From: Methylotenera_A sp040387095
GTDB taxonomy: Bacteria; Pseudomonadota; Gammaproteobacteria; Burkholderiales; Methylophilaceae
Assembly (NCBI GenBank): GCA_040387095.1
Contig: JAZKEJ010000094.1
Coordinates: 1 to 15,903 of the forward strand
Reading direction: 5' to 3'
Length of the DNA: 15,903 nucleotides
The notes beneath the pieces are model-generated. The model worked only from the letters and a program-made list of their open reading frames with translations. It had not been told where the DNA came from and did not search any database. Positions within the stretch are counted from its first letter, which is position 1, and the number at the start of each line of letters is the position of its first letter. The position numbers and the translations under genes were made by a program. Positions 1-6,246 of this stretch are shown in pieces.

Positions 1-460
1 AGTCAGCGTGCAAACGCCAGAAGAACGCATCGCCGAATTAAAAGCGGCGTTAGAAGAAGCGAAAGCCAGCGTTTTATATACCAAAGCAGAAGGTGAGAAT
101 ATTCGCCGCCGCGCCAATGACGACATTGATAAAGCCCGTAAATTTGCGCTGGAAAAATTCAGTGGCGAATTGCTGGCGGTAAAAGACAGTTTAGATGCAG
201 CGGTGCTGATTGAAGCGGCTGACGTGCAAAGCTATAAAGACGGCATTCAAATCACCATTAAGCAACTGGCTTCTGTATTTGAAAAATTCAATATTTCAGA
301 AGTGAATCCAGTCGGTGAGAAATTCGACCCGAATAAGCATCAGGCGATTTCGATGCTGGAAAACAGTGGCGATCCGAATACCGTGACCAGCGTGCTGCAA
401 AAAGGTTACACATTGAATGAGCGCGTGTTAAGACCTGCGCTGGTGATGGTTGCAAAATAA
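1..460 (+). CDS. grpE: Nucleotide exchange factor GrpE (5' end outside window)
   Basis: GrpE is the cytoplasmic co-chaperone that releases ADP from DnaK. About 153 codons are visible; the reading frame enters at base 2. The first roughly 90 residues are a charged, heptad-like helix typical of the GrpE dimerisation stalk. The C-terminal part holds the signature beta domain, seen in FDPNKHQAISM and in QKGYTLNERVLRPALVMVAK at the very end. Family members are usually about 180-200 residues, so the N-terminus lies upstream of the window. The GTG at base 8 is in frame, but it falls inside the helical stalk and is not a credible start. The next gene is dnaK, the GrpE partner, 157 bp downstream. Identification is confident from the C-terminal motif and the context. 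Confidence 0.96.
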   Translation, partial: VSVQTPEERIAELKAALEEAKASVLYTKAEGENIRRRANDDIDKARKFALEKFSGELLAVKDSLDAAVLIEAADVQSYKDGIQITIKQLASVFEKFNISEVNPVGEKFDPNKHQAISMLENSGDPNTVTSVLQKGYTLNERVLRPALVMVAK

Positions 461-473
461 GCAATTTAAATAG

Positions 474-500
474 AATAGCCACAAGTTTTTTAAGGCTATT
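474..500 (+). other. Stem-loop downstream of grpE
   Basis: AATAGCC (474-480) pairs perfectly with GGCTATT (494-500) around a 13-nt loop. No T-run follows, so it is a poor intrinsic terminator. Its right arm shares two bases with the -35 element of the proposed sigma-32 promoter at 499-525. It could be a weak attenuator or an RNA-processing site between grpE and dnaK. Confidence 0.4.
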
Positions 501-525
501 GAAAAGCAAAAAATTCACCCAATAT
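499..525 (+). promoter_or_regulatory. Sigma-32 (heat-shock) promoter for dnaK
   Basis: TTGAAA at 499-504 and CCCAATAT at 518-525 are separated by 13 bp. Seen directly: the -35 matches the TTGAAA core, and the -10 matches the known sigma-32 consensus CCCCATNT at all but one of its positions. The expected transcription start is near 532, giving a leader of about 85 nt before dnaK. The location, upstream of dnaK with rpoH in the same window, supports the call. The spacing and -10 are typical, but no transcript data are available here. Confidence 0.65.
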
Positions 526-617
526 TACTGTTAAGTTGTTCAACATAAGTTTTAAAAAAACGGTTTGAACGCATAACTCAATTTTAAAGTTATTTTGAAA
601 GATAAGGAACAAGCAAC

Positions 618-2543
618 ATGGGCAAAATTATTGGTATTGATTTAGGTACAACAAACTCTTGCGTCGCTGTGATGGAAGGCGGCAAACCACGCGTGATTGA
701 AAACGCCGAAGGCGCACGCACGACACCATCGATTATTGCGTACCAAGAAGACGGCGAAATTTTAGCGGGCGCACCAGCTAAACGCCAGGCGGTAACCAAC
801 CCAAAAAATACGCTTTATGCAGTTAAGCGTTTGATTGGTCGCCGTTTTGAAGAAAAAGAAGTGCAAAAAGACATCAAACTGATGCCTTACACCATTACGA
901 AAGCCGATAACGGCGATGCGTGGGTTGAAGTGCGCGGCCAAAAAATGGCACCACCGCAAATCTCTGCTGAAGTGTTACGCAAGATGAAAAAAACAGCAGA
1001 AGACTATTTGGGCGAAGAAGTGACTGAGGCCGTGATTACCGTGCCTGCTTACTTTAACGATAGCCAACGCCAAGCGACTAAAGATGCAGGTCGTATCGCT
1101 GGTTTAGACGTGAAACGTATCATCAACGAGCCGACTGCGGCTGCGCTGGCTTTTGGTCTGGATAAACAAGAAGGCGATCGTAAGATTGCCGTATATGACT
1201 TGGGTGGCGGTACATTCGACGTTTCAATCATTGAGATTTCTAGCATCGATGGCGAACATCAATTTGAAGTTTTGAGCACTAATGGCGATACGTTCTTAGG
1301 CGGTGAAGACTTTGATAATCGTTTAATCGATTTTTTGGCGGATGAGTTCAAAAAAGACAATAACGGTTTAGATTTGCGCAACGATCTATTGGCCAAACAA
1401 CGTTTGAAAGAAGCGGCTGAAAAGGCAAAAATCGAGCTTTCTGGCGCCACACAAACTGAAGTGAACTTGCCCTATATCACGGCAGATGCGACTGGCCCTA
1501 AACACTTGGTGGTGAAAATCACACGTGCAAAATTAGAGTCACTTGTAGAGGATTTAATCGAACGCACCATGGCACCATGCCGTACAGCGATTAAAGATGC
1601 AGGCGTGTCGATTGACGATATCACCGACGTGATTCTAGTTGGTGGTCAAAGCCGTATGCCTAAAGTGCAAGAAAAAGTGAAAGAAATCTTTGGCAAAGAG
1701 CCACGTAAAGACGTGAATCCTGATGAAGCAGTTGCAGTTGGTGCAGCGATTCAAGGTGGCGTGTTGAAGGGTGACGTTAAAGACGTGTTGTTATTAGACG
1801 TAACTCCACTAAGCTTAGGTATTGAAACACTGGGTGGCGTGATGACGAAAGTGATCAAGAAAAACACCACGATTCCAACTAAGGCATCGCAAACGTTTTC
1901 AACCGCTGATGACAACCAGAATGCGGTAACGATTCAAGTGTTACAAGGTGAGCGCGAAATGGCTTCTGCCAACAAATCACTGGGCCAATTCAACTTGTCA
2001 GACATCCCACCAGCACCACGTGGCATGCCGCAAATTGAAGTAACTTTTGACATTGATGCGAACGGTATCTTGCACGTTTCTGCTAAAGACAAAGCCACTG
2101 GTAAAGAAAATAAAATTACTATTAAAGCCAACTCTGGTTTGTCTGAAGCGGAGATCCAGCAGATGGAAGAAGATGCAATCAAATACGCGGATGAAGATAA
2201 GAAATACCGCGAATTGGTTGATGCACGCAATGCAGCCGACGGTATGGTTCACTCCGTGAAAAAATCATTGGCTGAGCATGGTGACAAGTTAGATGAAGCG
2301 GAGAAAACAGCCATCGAAACAGCATTGAAAGATGTGGAAGATGTGCTTCAATCTGACGACAAAGACACCATCGAAGCAAAAACCAATGCATTAACTGAAG
2401 CAGCGCAAAAACTGGGTGAAAAAGTCTATGCAGATGAGCAAGCAAAAGCAAACGCTGCCAATGCGCAACCAAGCCCAGAAGGCGAAAAAACGGTAGATGC
2501 TGAAGTGATGGATGCTGAGTTTGAAGAAGTGAAGAAAGACTAA
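618..2543 (+). CDS. dnaK: Molecular chaperone DnaK (Hsp70)
   Basis: This is the ATP-dependent cytoplasmic Hsp70 chaperone that binds exposed hydrophobic segments and cycles with DnaJ and GrpE. At 641 residues it has the usual bacterial length. The nucleotide-binding domain begins with GIDLGTTNSCVAV (about residues 6-18). It also carries the YDLGGGTFDVSI phosphate loop (about 193) and VILVGGQSRMPKVQ (about 340). The interdomain linker DVLLLDVTPLSLGIET (about 390-405) leads into the substrate-binding beta domain and helical lid. The extreme C-terminus reads EFEEVKKD, the acidic tail typical of proteobacterial DnaK. The ATG at 618 has AAGGA at 605-609 as ribosome binding site. A sigma-32-like promoter lies at 499-525. 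In beta- and gammaproteobacteria DnaK also binds sigma-32 and presents it for degradation, which links this gene to rpoH at the window's end. Confidence 0.99.
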   Translation: MGKIIGIDLGTTNSCVAVMEGGKPRVIENAEGARTTPSIIAYQEDGEILAGAPAKRQAVTNPKNTLYAVKRLIGRRFEEKEVQKDIKLMPYTITKADNGDAWVEVRGQKMAPPQISAEVLRKMKKTAEDYLGEEVTEAVITVPAYFNDSQRQATKDAGRIAGLDVKRIINEPTAAALAFGLDKQEGDRKIAVYDLGGGTFDVSIIEISSIDGEHQFEVLSTNGDTFLGGEDFDNRLIDFLADEFKKDNNGLDLRNDLLAKQRLKEAAEKAKIELSGATQTEVNLPYITADATGPKHLVVKITRAKLESLVEDLIERTMAPCRTAIKDAGVSIDDITDVILVGGQSRMPKVQEKVKEIFGKEPRKDVNPDEAVAVGAAIQGGVLKGDVKDVLLLDVTPLSLGIETLGGVMTKVIKKNTTIPTKASQTFSTADDNQNAVTIQVLQGEREMASANKSLGQFNLSDIPPAPRGMPQIEVTFDIDANGILHVSAKDKATGKENKITIKANSGLSEAEIQQMEEDAIKYADEDKKYRELVDARNAADGMVHSVKKSLAEHGDKLDEAEKTAIETALKDVEDVLQSDDKDTIEAKTNALTEAAQKLGEKVYADEQAKANAANAQPSPEGEKTVDAEVMDAEFEEVKKD

Positions 2544-2563
2544 GTTTTAATTTTGTTATCGAC

Positions 2564-2599
2564 AATCGTTAGCGTCCCTAAATGATGCTAACGATTTTT
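2564..2599 (+). terminator. Hairpin with short T-run between dnaK and dnaJ
   Basis: AATCGTTAGC (2564-2573) pairs with GCTAACGATT (2587-2596) as a perfect 10-bp stem with a 13-nt loop, followed by TTTC. It resembles a partial intrinsic terminator. It could lower dnaJ transcription relative to dnaK or stabilise the dnaK message 3' end. The 106-bp gap before dnaJ contains no other obvious signal. Confidence 0.55.
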
Positions 2600-2649
2600 C
2601 GCTATTAATTAACCATTAATCACTGTTCAAATAGAATTAGATATCAAAC

Positions 2650-3780
2650 ATGGCAACCAAAAAAGATTATTACGAAGTTTTAGGTGTTAACAAAGATGCT
2701 TCTGAAGAGGAAATTAAAAAATCCTATCGCAAATTAGCGATGAAGTATCACCCTGACCGCAATCCTGATAACCCAAAAGCTGAAGAACAATTTAAAGAGG
2801 CTAAAGAAGCCTATGAAATGCTGTCGGACGACCAAAAACGCGCGGCTTATGACCAATACGGGCACGCAGGTGTAGAGCAAGGCGCAGGTGCTGGCGGCTT
2901 TGGTGGCGCAGGTTTTGGTGATGCATTCGGTGATATCTTTGGTGATATTTTTGGCGGTGGTCGTCAAGGTGGCGGACAGCGTAATAATGTCTATCGCGGT
3001 GCGGATTTGCGTTACAACATGGAAATTAGCTTGGAAGATGCCGCAAAAGGTACTGAAACCAAGATTCGTATTCCCGTACAAGCGGCGTGCGAAACTTGTA
3101 AAGGCACTGGCGCTAAAGCAGGCAAAGCACCTGTTACCTGCTCTACTTGTGGCGGTCATGGCCAAGTGCGCATGCAGCAAGGTTTTTTCTCTGTGCAACA
3201 AACTTGTCCCAAATGTCATGGCAGCGGCAAAGTCATTAAAGAAGATGACAAATGCGGCACTTGCCACGGTGCAGGTCGTCAAAAAATCAATAAAACCTTA
3301 TCGGTTAAAATCCCCGCTGGTGTAGATGAAGGCGATCGTATTCGCTTAACAGGCGAAGGTGAAGCTGGCGTTAATGGCGGCCCAACTGGTGATTTATATG
3401 TTGTGGTGCATTTAAAACAACATGAAATCTTCCAGCGCGATGGCGGAAATTTACATTGCGAAATGCCGATAAGTTATAGCACTGCGGCGTTGGGCGGCGA
3501 AATTGAAGTGCCCACTTTAGGTGGCTCTGCCAAAATGAAAATCCCGGCCGAAACACAAACTGGCGGCGTATTCAGATTAAAAGGCAAAGGGATTAAACCG
3601 CTTCGCCAATCTGAAAACGGCGATTTAATGGTGCATGTGGTGGTTGAAACGCCAGTTAAATTAACCGAAAAACAAAAAGATTTATTACGCGAATTTGAAA
3701 TAAGCACTCAAGCAGATTCTGGTAAACACAGCCCGCGTAATAAAAGCTGGATGGATAAAGTAAAAGGATTTTTTGATTAA
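2650..3780 (+). CDS. dnaJ: Co-chaperone DnaJ (Hsp40, type I)
   Basis: DnaJ delivers unfolded substrates to DnaK and stimulates its ATPase. At 376 residues it is a full-length type I J-protein. The N-terminal J domain (about 5-70) has the essential HPD triad at 34-36. A Gly/Phe-rich stretch follows (about 76-112), with a repeated DIFGDIFGGG pattern. The zinc-binding domain (about 147-206) has four CxxCxGxG-type repeats: CETCKGTG, CSTCGGHG, CPKCHGSG and CGTCHGAG. The second repeat carries His between its two final glycines. The C-terminal substrate-binding domains complete the protein. The start ATG at 2650 has only a weak ribosome binding site. It lies 106 bp after dnaK, is probably co-transcribed through the intervening hairpin, and is followed by a strong terminator. 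Confidence 0.99.
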   Translation: MATKKDYYEVLGVNKDASEEEIKKSYRKLAMKYHPDRNPDNPKAEEQFKEAKEAYEMLSDDQKRAAYDQYGHAGVEQGAGAGGFGGAGFGDAFGDIFGDIFGGGRQGGGQRNNVYRGADLRYNMEISLEDAAKGTETKIRIPVQAACETCKGTGAKAGKAPVTCSTCGGHGQVRMQQGFFSVQQTCPKCHGSGKVIKEDDKCGTCHGAGRQKINKTLSVKIPAGVDEGDRIRLTGEGEAGVNGGPTGDLYVVVHLKQHEIFQRDGGNLHCEMPISYSTAALGGEIEVPTLGGSAKMKIPAETQTGGVFRLKGKGIKPLRQSENGDLMVHVVVETPVKLTEKQKDLLREFEISTQADSGKHSPRNKSWMDKVKGFFD

Positions 3781-3814
3781 TTTGTGATTTAATCAAACGA
3801 CTCAAATCCTGCTC

Positions 3815-3852
3815 AAATTAATAGCCTGCCCATGCAGGCTATTAATTTTTTA
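3815..3852 (+). terminator. Strong intrinsic terminator after dnaJ
   Basis: A perfect 15-bp stem (3815-3829 with 3834-3848) closes a CCAT loop and runs into TTTT. The core is AGCCTGC/GCAGGCT. The A-rich left flank means it could also work on the minus strand. It ends the grpE-dnaK-dnaJ unit. Confidence 0.88.
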
Positions 3853-3938
3853 ACCGTAACAATTCATTAAGCTTAATTTTTCATACTTACACTTTCGTTA
3901 CATGCACGTCATCAAACCGACATATCTCTTTGATATTA

Positions 3939-3963
3939 TTCATCTAAGTTAATTAGATGAAGG
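3939..3963 (+). promoter_or_regulatory. Leader hairpin abutting the Shine-Dalgarno of the exported-protein gene
   Basis: TTCATCTAA (3939-3947) pairs with TTAGATGAA (3953-3961) in a 9-bp stem with loop GTTAA. The right arm covers the first bases of GAAGG (3959-3963), the only plausible ribosome binding site for the ATGs at 3969 and 3972. An AT-rich stem that partly hides a ribosome binding site could act as a translational switch. This function is inference. Confidence 0.35.
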
Positions 3964-3968
3964 CAATA

Positions 3969-4325
3969 ATGATGAAAAGAGAACTAACGAAAAGTGTTTT
4001 ATTAGGTGGTTTGGTATTAGCAAGTATTGCGTTTGGTTCGTTTAAAGCCAATGCTGCTGGCTTTAATCAAAACACAGCGCATGATGGCAAAGTAATGTCA
4101 TCGATTAAATTTCACGATATCGTTGAACAAACACGACCAAATCAAGTAGCAACTAACTTTGGCAAGCCAGATGAAATCCTCATGATGAAAAATGCAGCTG
4201 GCGATGTTGCAGGCGTTATTTGGGTTTACCGCGAAGCTGTTTTAAAAGCGCACGGCACAATGGATGCCAGTTTTATGTTAGTTAATGGCCAAATGAAGTA
4301 TGTGACTTTGTCTGATACTGTTTAA
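3969..4325 (+). CDS. Small exported protein of unknown function, possible BamE/SmpA-like fold
   Basis: I do not recognise this gene by name. The product (118 residues from 3969, 117 from 3972) has a clear Sec signal peptide: basic MKRELTK, a hydrophobic core, and an A-N-A cleavage site before AGFNQN. The mature part is about 90 residues with no cysteine at the cleavage site, so it is probably a soluble periplasmic protein rather than a lipoprotein. The stretch TRPNQVATNFGKPDEI, followed by an aromatic-rich VIWVYREAV strand, resembles the helix-turn-strand pattern of SmpA/OmlA (BamE-like) domains; this is a weak similarity by eye. An in-frame ATG at 3957 also exists, but GAAGG at 3959-3963 favours 3969 or 3972. 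The gene stands alone between two terminators, next to the dnaKJ locus. Confidence 0.8.
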   Translation: MMKRELTKSVLLGGLVLASIAFGSFKANAAGFNQNTAHDGKVMSSIKFHDIVEQTRPNQVATNFGKPDEILMMKNAAGDVAGVIWVYREAVLKAHGTMDASFMLVNGQMKYVTLSDTV

Positions 4326-4349
4326 TAAACGCTGTGTTGACCTTAAATT

Positions 4350-4374
4350 AAGCCTGCTGATTGCAGGCTTTTTT
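4350..4374 (+). terminator. Intrinsic terminator after the exported-protein gene
   Basis: AAGCCTGC (4350-4357) pairs with GCAGGCTT (4363-4370) around TGATT and continues into TTTT. It lies 24 bp after the stop codon. The stem core is the same AGCCTGC/GCAGGCT as in the dnaJ terminator 535 bp upstream. Confidence 0.88.
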
Positions 4375-4488
4375 GTTTGAAATAACCCATTTTGAACATC
4401 AACAATTCATTCAAGTAAACAAGAATTTTTAACACTAAAATCTGGTTAACTAGCATTCATCATGCTTTCAGAGATATACTTGCGCCTG

Positions 4489-4517
4489 AACTTAACCCTT
4501 AACTTAACCCTTAACTT
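4489..4517 (+). repeat. 12-bp tandem repeat, about 2.4 copies
   Basis: AACTTAACCCTT occurs at 4489-4500 and exactly again at 4501-4512, followed by AACTT at 4513-4517. The array ends 29 bp before the ATG of the oxygenase gene. It is immediately upstream of TATAAC (4523-4528), a possible -10 box; TTAACT within the repeat (4499-4504) would sit 18 bp upstream of it as a weak -35. Confidence 0.85.
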
Positions 4518-4546
4518 GATACTATAACTAAGCGCATTTATCCGTT

Positions 4547-5221
4547 ATGAATCTATATCCTGTCGCGATCGTTGAAAACTTTTACGAGAATCCAGACGCT
4601 ATTCGTCAATTTGCCCTCAGTCAAAAATATCAGTTCAGGCATCAAATGCAGGACAAAAATTATGTCTTTCCTGGTTGCCGAACCAAAGATTTATCCATTA
4701 TCAACAAACCTTTATTCGAAAATGTCAGCAAAAAAATCATCTCGGTATTTCATAATGCCGAGCATGATTATATGCGCTGGCTTATTACCACCAGTTTTCA
4801 AAGCGTTTCGGCAGACTATGGTCGCGGTGTGATTCATACCGATGGCAACACCGTTTTTGCCGCGGTATTGTATTTATCGCCCGATGCGCCGCTGGATTCC
4901 GGCACATCGTTGTTCAAGCCGAACAAAAATTTTGATGAAGAAAAATATCAGGCGGCGTTAAAAGCCAACGACAAACGCTTTGAAGCAGGCGAAATAGCCA
5001 TGGATAGTAGTTATCACCATATGTTTGATGAAATTGTGCGGGTGAATAATGTTTATAACACGCTGATTTTGTATGAAGGTCGACATTATCATGCCGCGAA
5101 TCAGTTTTTTGGAAAAACCTTAAAAGACTCGCGTTTGGCGCAGGTGTTTTTTGTGAGCAAAATCGATGCGCAAAAGTACAGCTCTTTTCCGTTAAAGCGT
5201 ACGCAGGCTATTGCAATTTAA
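4547..5221 (+). CDS. DUF6445-like 2-oxoglutarate/Fe(II) oxygenase-fold protein
   Basis: The protein has 224 residues, probably cytoplasmic, with no signal peptide. The opening IVENFYENPDAIRQFALSQKY and later features match the DUF6445 group, related to prolyl-4-hydroxylase-type oxygenases; this is recognition by eye. The double-stranded beta-helix ligands appear to be present. H97 and D99 (IHTDG) form the HxD motif, a second histidine lies in EGRHYHAANQFFG (H180 or H182), and R196 (SRLAQVFF) is placed to bind the 2-oxoglutarate carboxylate. It would couple 2-oxoglutarate decarboxylation to hydroxylation of an unknown substrate. The gene is alone on the plus strand and meets the minus-strand gene at 5234 tail to tail with a 12-bp gap, so context gives no substrate clue. 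The ATG at 4547 has no clear Shine-Dalgarno. Confidence 0.78.
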   Translation: MNLYPVAIVENFYENPDAIRQFALSQKYQFRHQMQDKNYVFPGCRTKDLSIINKPLFENVSKKIISVFHNAEHDYMRWLITTSFQSVSADYGRGVIHTDGNTVFAAVLYLSPDAPLDSGTSLFKPNKNFDEEKYQAALKANDKRFEAGEIAMDSSYHHMFDEIVRVNNVYNTLILYEGRHYHAANQFFGKTLKDSRLAQVFFVSKIDAQKYSSFPLKRTQAIAI

Positions 5222-5233
5222 TTACATTTACTG

Positions 5234-5485
5234 CTAACGCAAGCTATTTCGAATAGCAACTAACTCTTGTTGCGCATCGCTAAAATCTTCATAACTTTTG
5301 CCATGCGTTTTTGCATACCAATAGTTGCTATTAAATTTATCACCCTCTATTTTGTGCAGTACCGCATGTAGCCAGTTAGCAGTCGTGTCGCTATATTCTT
5401 GTGCAATCTCGTGCGCTGTCTGCCAATCGCCCGCCAGTGCCGCTTCCACTGCTTTGCTTAATTGCTGCTTATAGTCTTGGTTCAT
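5234..5485 (-). CDS. Small uncharacterised protein, TPR/Sel1-like helices
   Basis: This is an 83-residue, probably soluble protein without signal peptide or membrane segment. The pattern AVEAALAGDWQTAHEIAQEY, then WLHAVLHKIEGD, then SNYWYAKTHGK looks like paired helices of a Sel1/TPR-type repeat. Similar small proteins with a DWxxAHExxQ and WLHAxLHxxEGDxxNxxYWY signature are, to my recollection, common in proteobacteria but have no assigned function. It is the last gene of the minus-strand run below gloA (60-bp gap) and may be co-transcribed with it. No Shine-Dalgarno is evident before the ATG. It is real by composition and motif, but the function is unknown. Confidence 0.75.
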   Translation of the reverse strand: MNQDYKQQLSKAVEAALAGDWQTAHEIAQEYSDTTANWLHAVLHKIEGDKFNSNYWYAKTHGKSYEDFSDAQQELVAIRNSLR

Positions 5486-5545
5486 GCTGACTAGTTTTTA
5501 ACATGAATAATCTACTCGATTTTTACTTAGACTATTCAAGAGTTT

Positions 5546-5947
5546 TCACCGTGGATAATCAATAGTTCCCTTTTGAATAAACTCAATCTTATAGCCATCT
5601 GGATCTTCAATAAAAGCAATCACAATCGTGCCATGTTGCATCGGCCCTGCTTCACGAATCACTTTGCCACCAGCGGCTTTCACCTGCTCGCAAGCTTTGT
5701 AGGCATCGTCTACTTCAATCGCCATATGCCCATACGCGCCACCCATTTCGTAGCTGGTTTTACCATAGTTGTAGGTTAACTCAATCACGCTGTTATCGTA
5801 TTCGTTACCATAGCCCACAAAGGCCAGCGTAAATTCGCCATCGGGATAATCGTGCTGACGAATCAGCTTCATGCCCAGTACTTTGGTATAAAAATCAATA
5901 GACTGATCTAGGTTGCCAACGCGCAACATGCTGTGCAATATTCTCAT
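5546..5947 (-). CDS. gloA: Lactoylglutathione lyase (glyoxalase I)
   Basis: GloA converts the hemithioacetal of methylglyoxal and glutathione into S-lactoylglutathione, a cytosolic detoxification step. The 133 residues match the short nickel-type bacterial enzyme (E. coli GloA is 135). All four metal ligands are present at the E. coli positions: H5 (MRILHSMLRV), E56 (VIELTYN), H74 (YGHMAIEV) and E122 (YKIEFIQ). The two beta-alpha-beta-beta-beta glyoxalase modules are complete, with the typical FYTKVLGMKL and EDPDGYKIE segments. GGAG lies 8 nt before the ATG (complement of 5956-5959), the best ribosome binding site in this run. It follows the ferredoxin gene by 26 bp and is probably in the rsmD operon. 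Confidence 0.97.
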   Translation of the reverse strand: MRILHSMLRVGNLDQSIDFYTKVLGMKLIRQHDYPDGEFTLAFVGYGNEYDNSVIELTYNYGKTSYEMGGAYGHMAIEVDDAYKACEQVKAAGGKVIREAGPMQHGTIVIAFIEDPDGYKIEFIQKGTIDYPR

Positions 5948-5973
5948 ACTATATTCTCCAAGATTTAATTTTT

Positions 5974-6231
5974 TTAAGCAGTTTTTAACTGGGTAATACG
6001 ATAATACTTATCCATTAACTGTTCCTGTGTTTCCAGCACGTCTGGGTTGAGCGGAATGCAGTCAACAGGGCAAACCGCTACGCATTGCGGCTTATCAAAA
6101 TGCCCGACGCATTCTGTACACAAGTTAGGGTTAATTTCGTAGATTTCCTGGCCTTGATAAATCGCCTCATTCGGGCATTCAGGCTCGCAAACATCGCAAT
6201 TAATACATTCGTCAGTAATAAAAAGTGCCAT
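5974..6231 (-). CDS. yfhL: YfhL-type 2[4Fe-4S] ferredoxin
   Basis: This is a small electron-transfer protein of 85 residues with two cubane clusters. The first motif is CxxCxxCxxxC at C9, C12, C15 and C19 (CINCDVCEPECP). The second is C38 and C41, then after eight residues C50 and C54 (CVAVCPVDCIP), with an extra C58. The 8-residue insertion in the second motif and the C-terminal helix are typical of the YfhL/Allochromatium (Alvin)-type ferredoxins. The family is required in some proteobacteria for iron-sulfur or tRNA modification chemistry, but its partner here cannot be told from sequence. It sits 15 bp after coaD, an arrangement I recognise from betaproteobacteria. Confidence 0.93.
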   Translation of the reverse strand: MALFITDECINCDVCEPECPNEAIYQGQEIYEINPNLCTECVGHFDKPQCVAVCPVDCIPLNPDVLETQEQLMDKYYRITQLKTA

Positions 6232-6246
6232 GTGATTTATGCTTTT

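Noticed and set aside
8..460. GrpE starting at GTG (base 8)
   Set aside because: The frame is open to the window edge, and about 30-40 residues of the family's usual N-terminus would be missing. The GTG lies within the helical stalk.
2734..3282. 182-residue open frame on the minus strand inside dnaJ, and similar long frames opposite dnaK and ftsY
   Set aside because: They lie entirely within confident genes, show no motif, and have skewed composition typical of antisense frames.
4383..4396. CCCATTT as a heat-shock -10 element upstream of the oxygenase gene
   Set aside because: No TTGAAA-type -35 is at the required distance; the nearby TTGAAA directly abuts it.
5243..5257. Hairpin GCTATT-TCG-AATAGC as a shared terminator for the convergent genes at 5221/5234
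   Set aside because: It lies inside the coding end of the minus-strand gene and has no T-run on either side.
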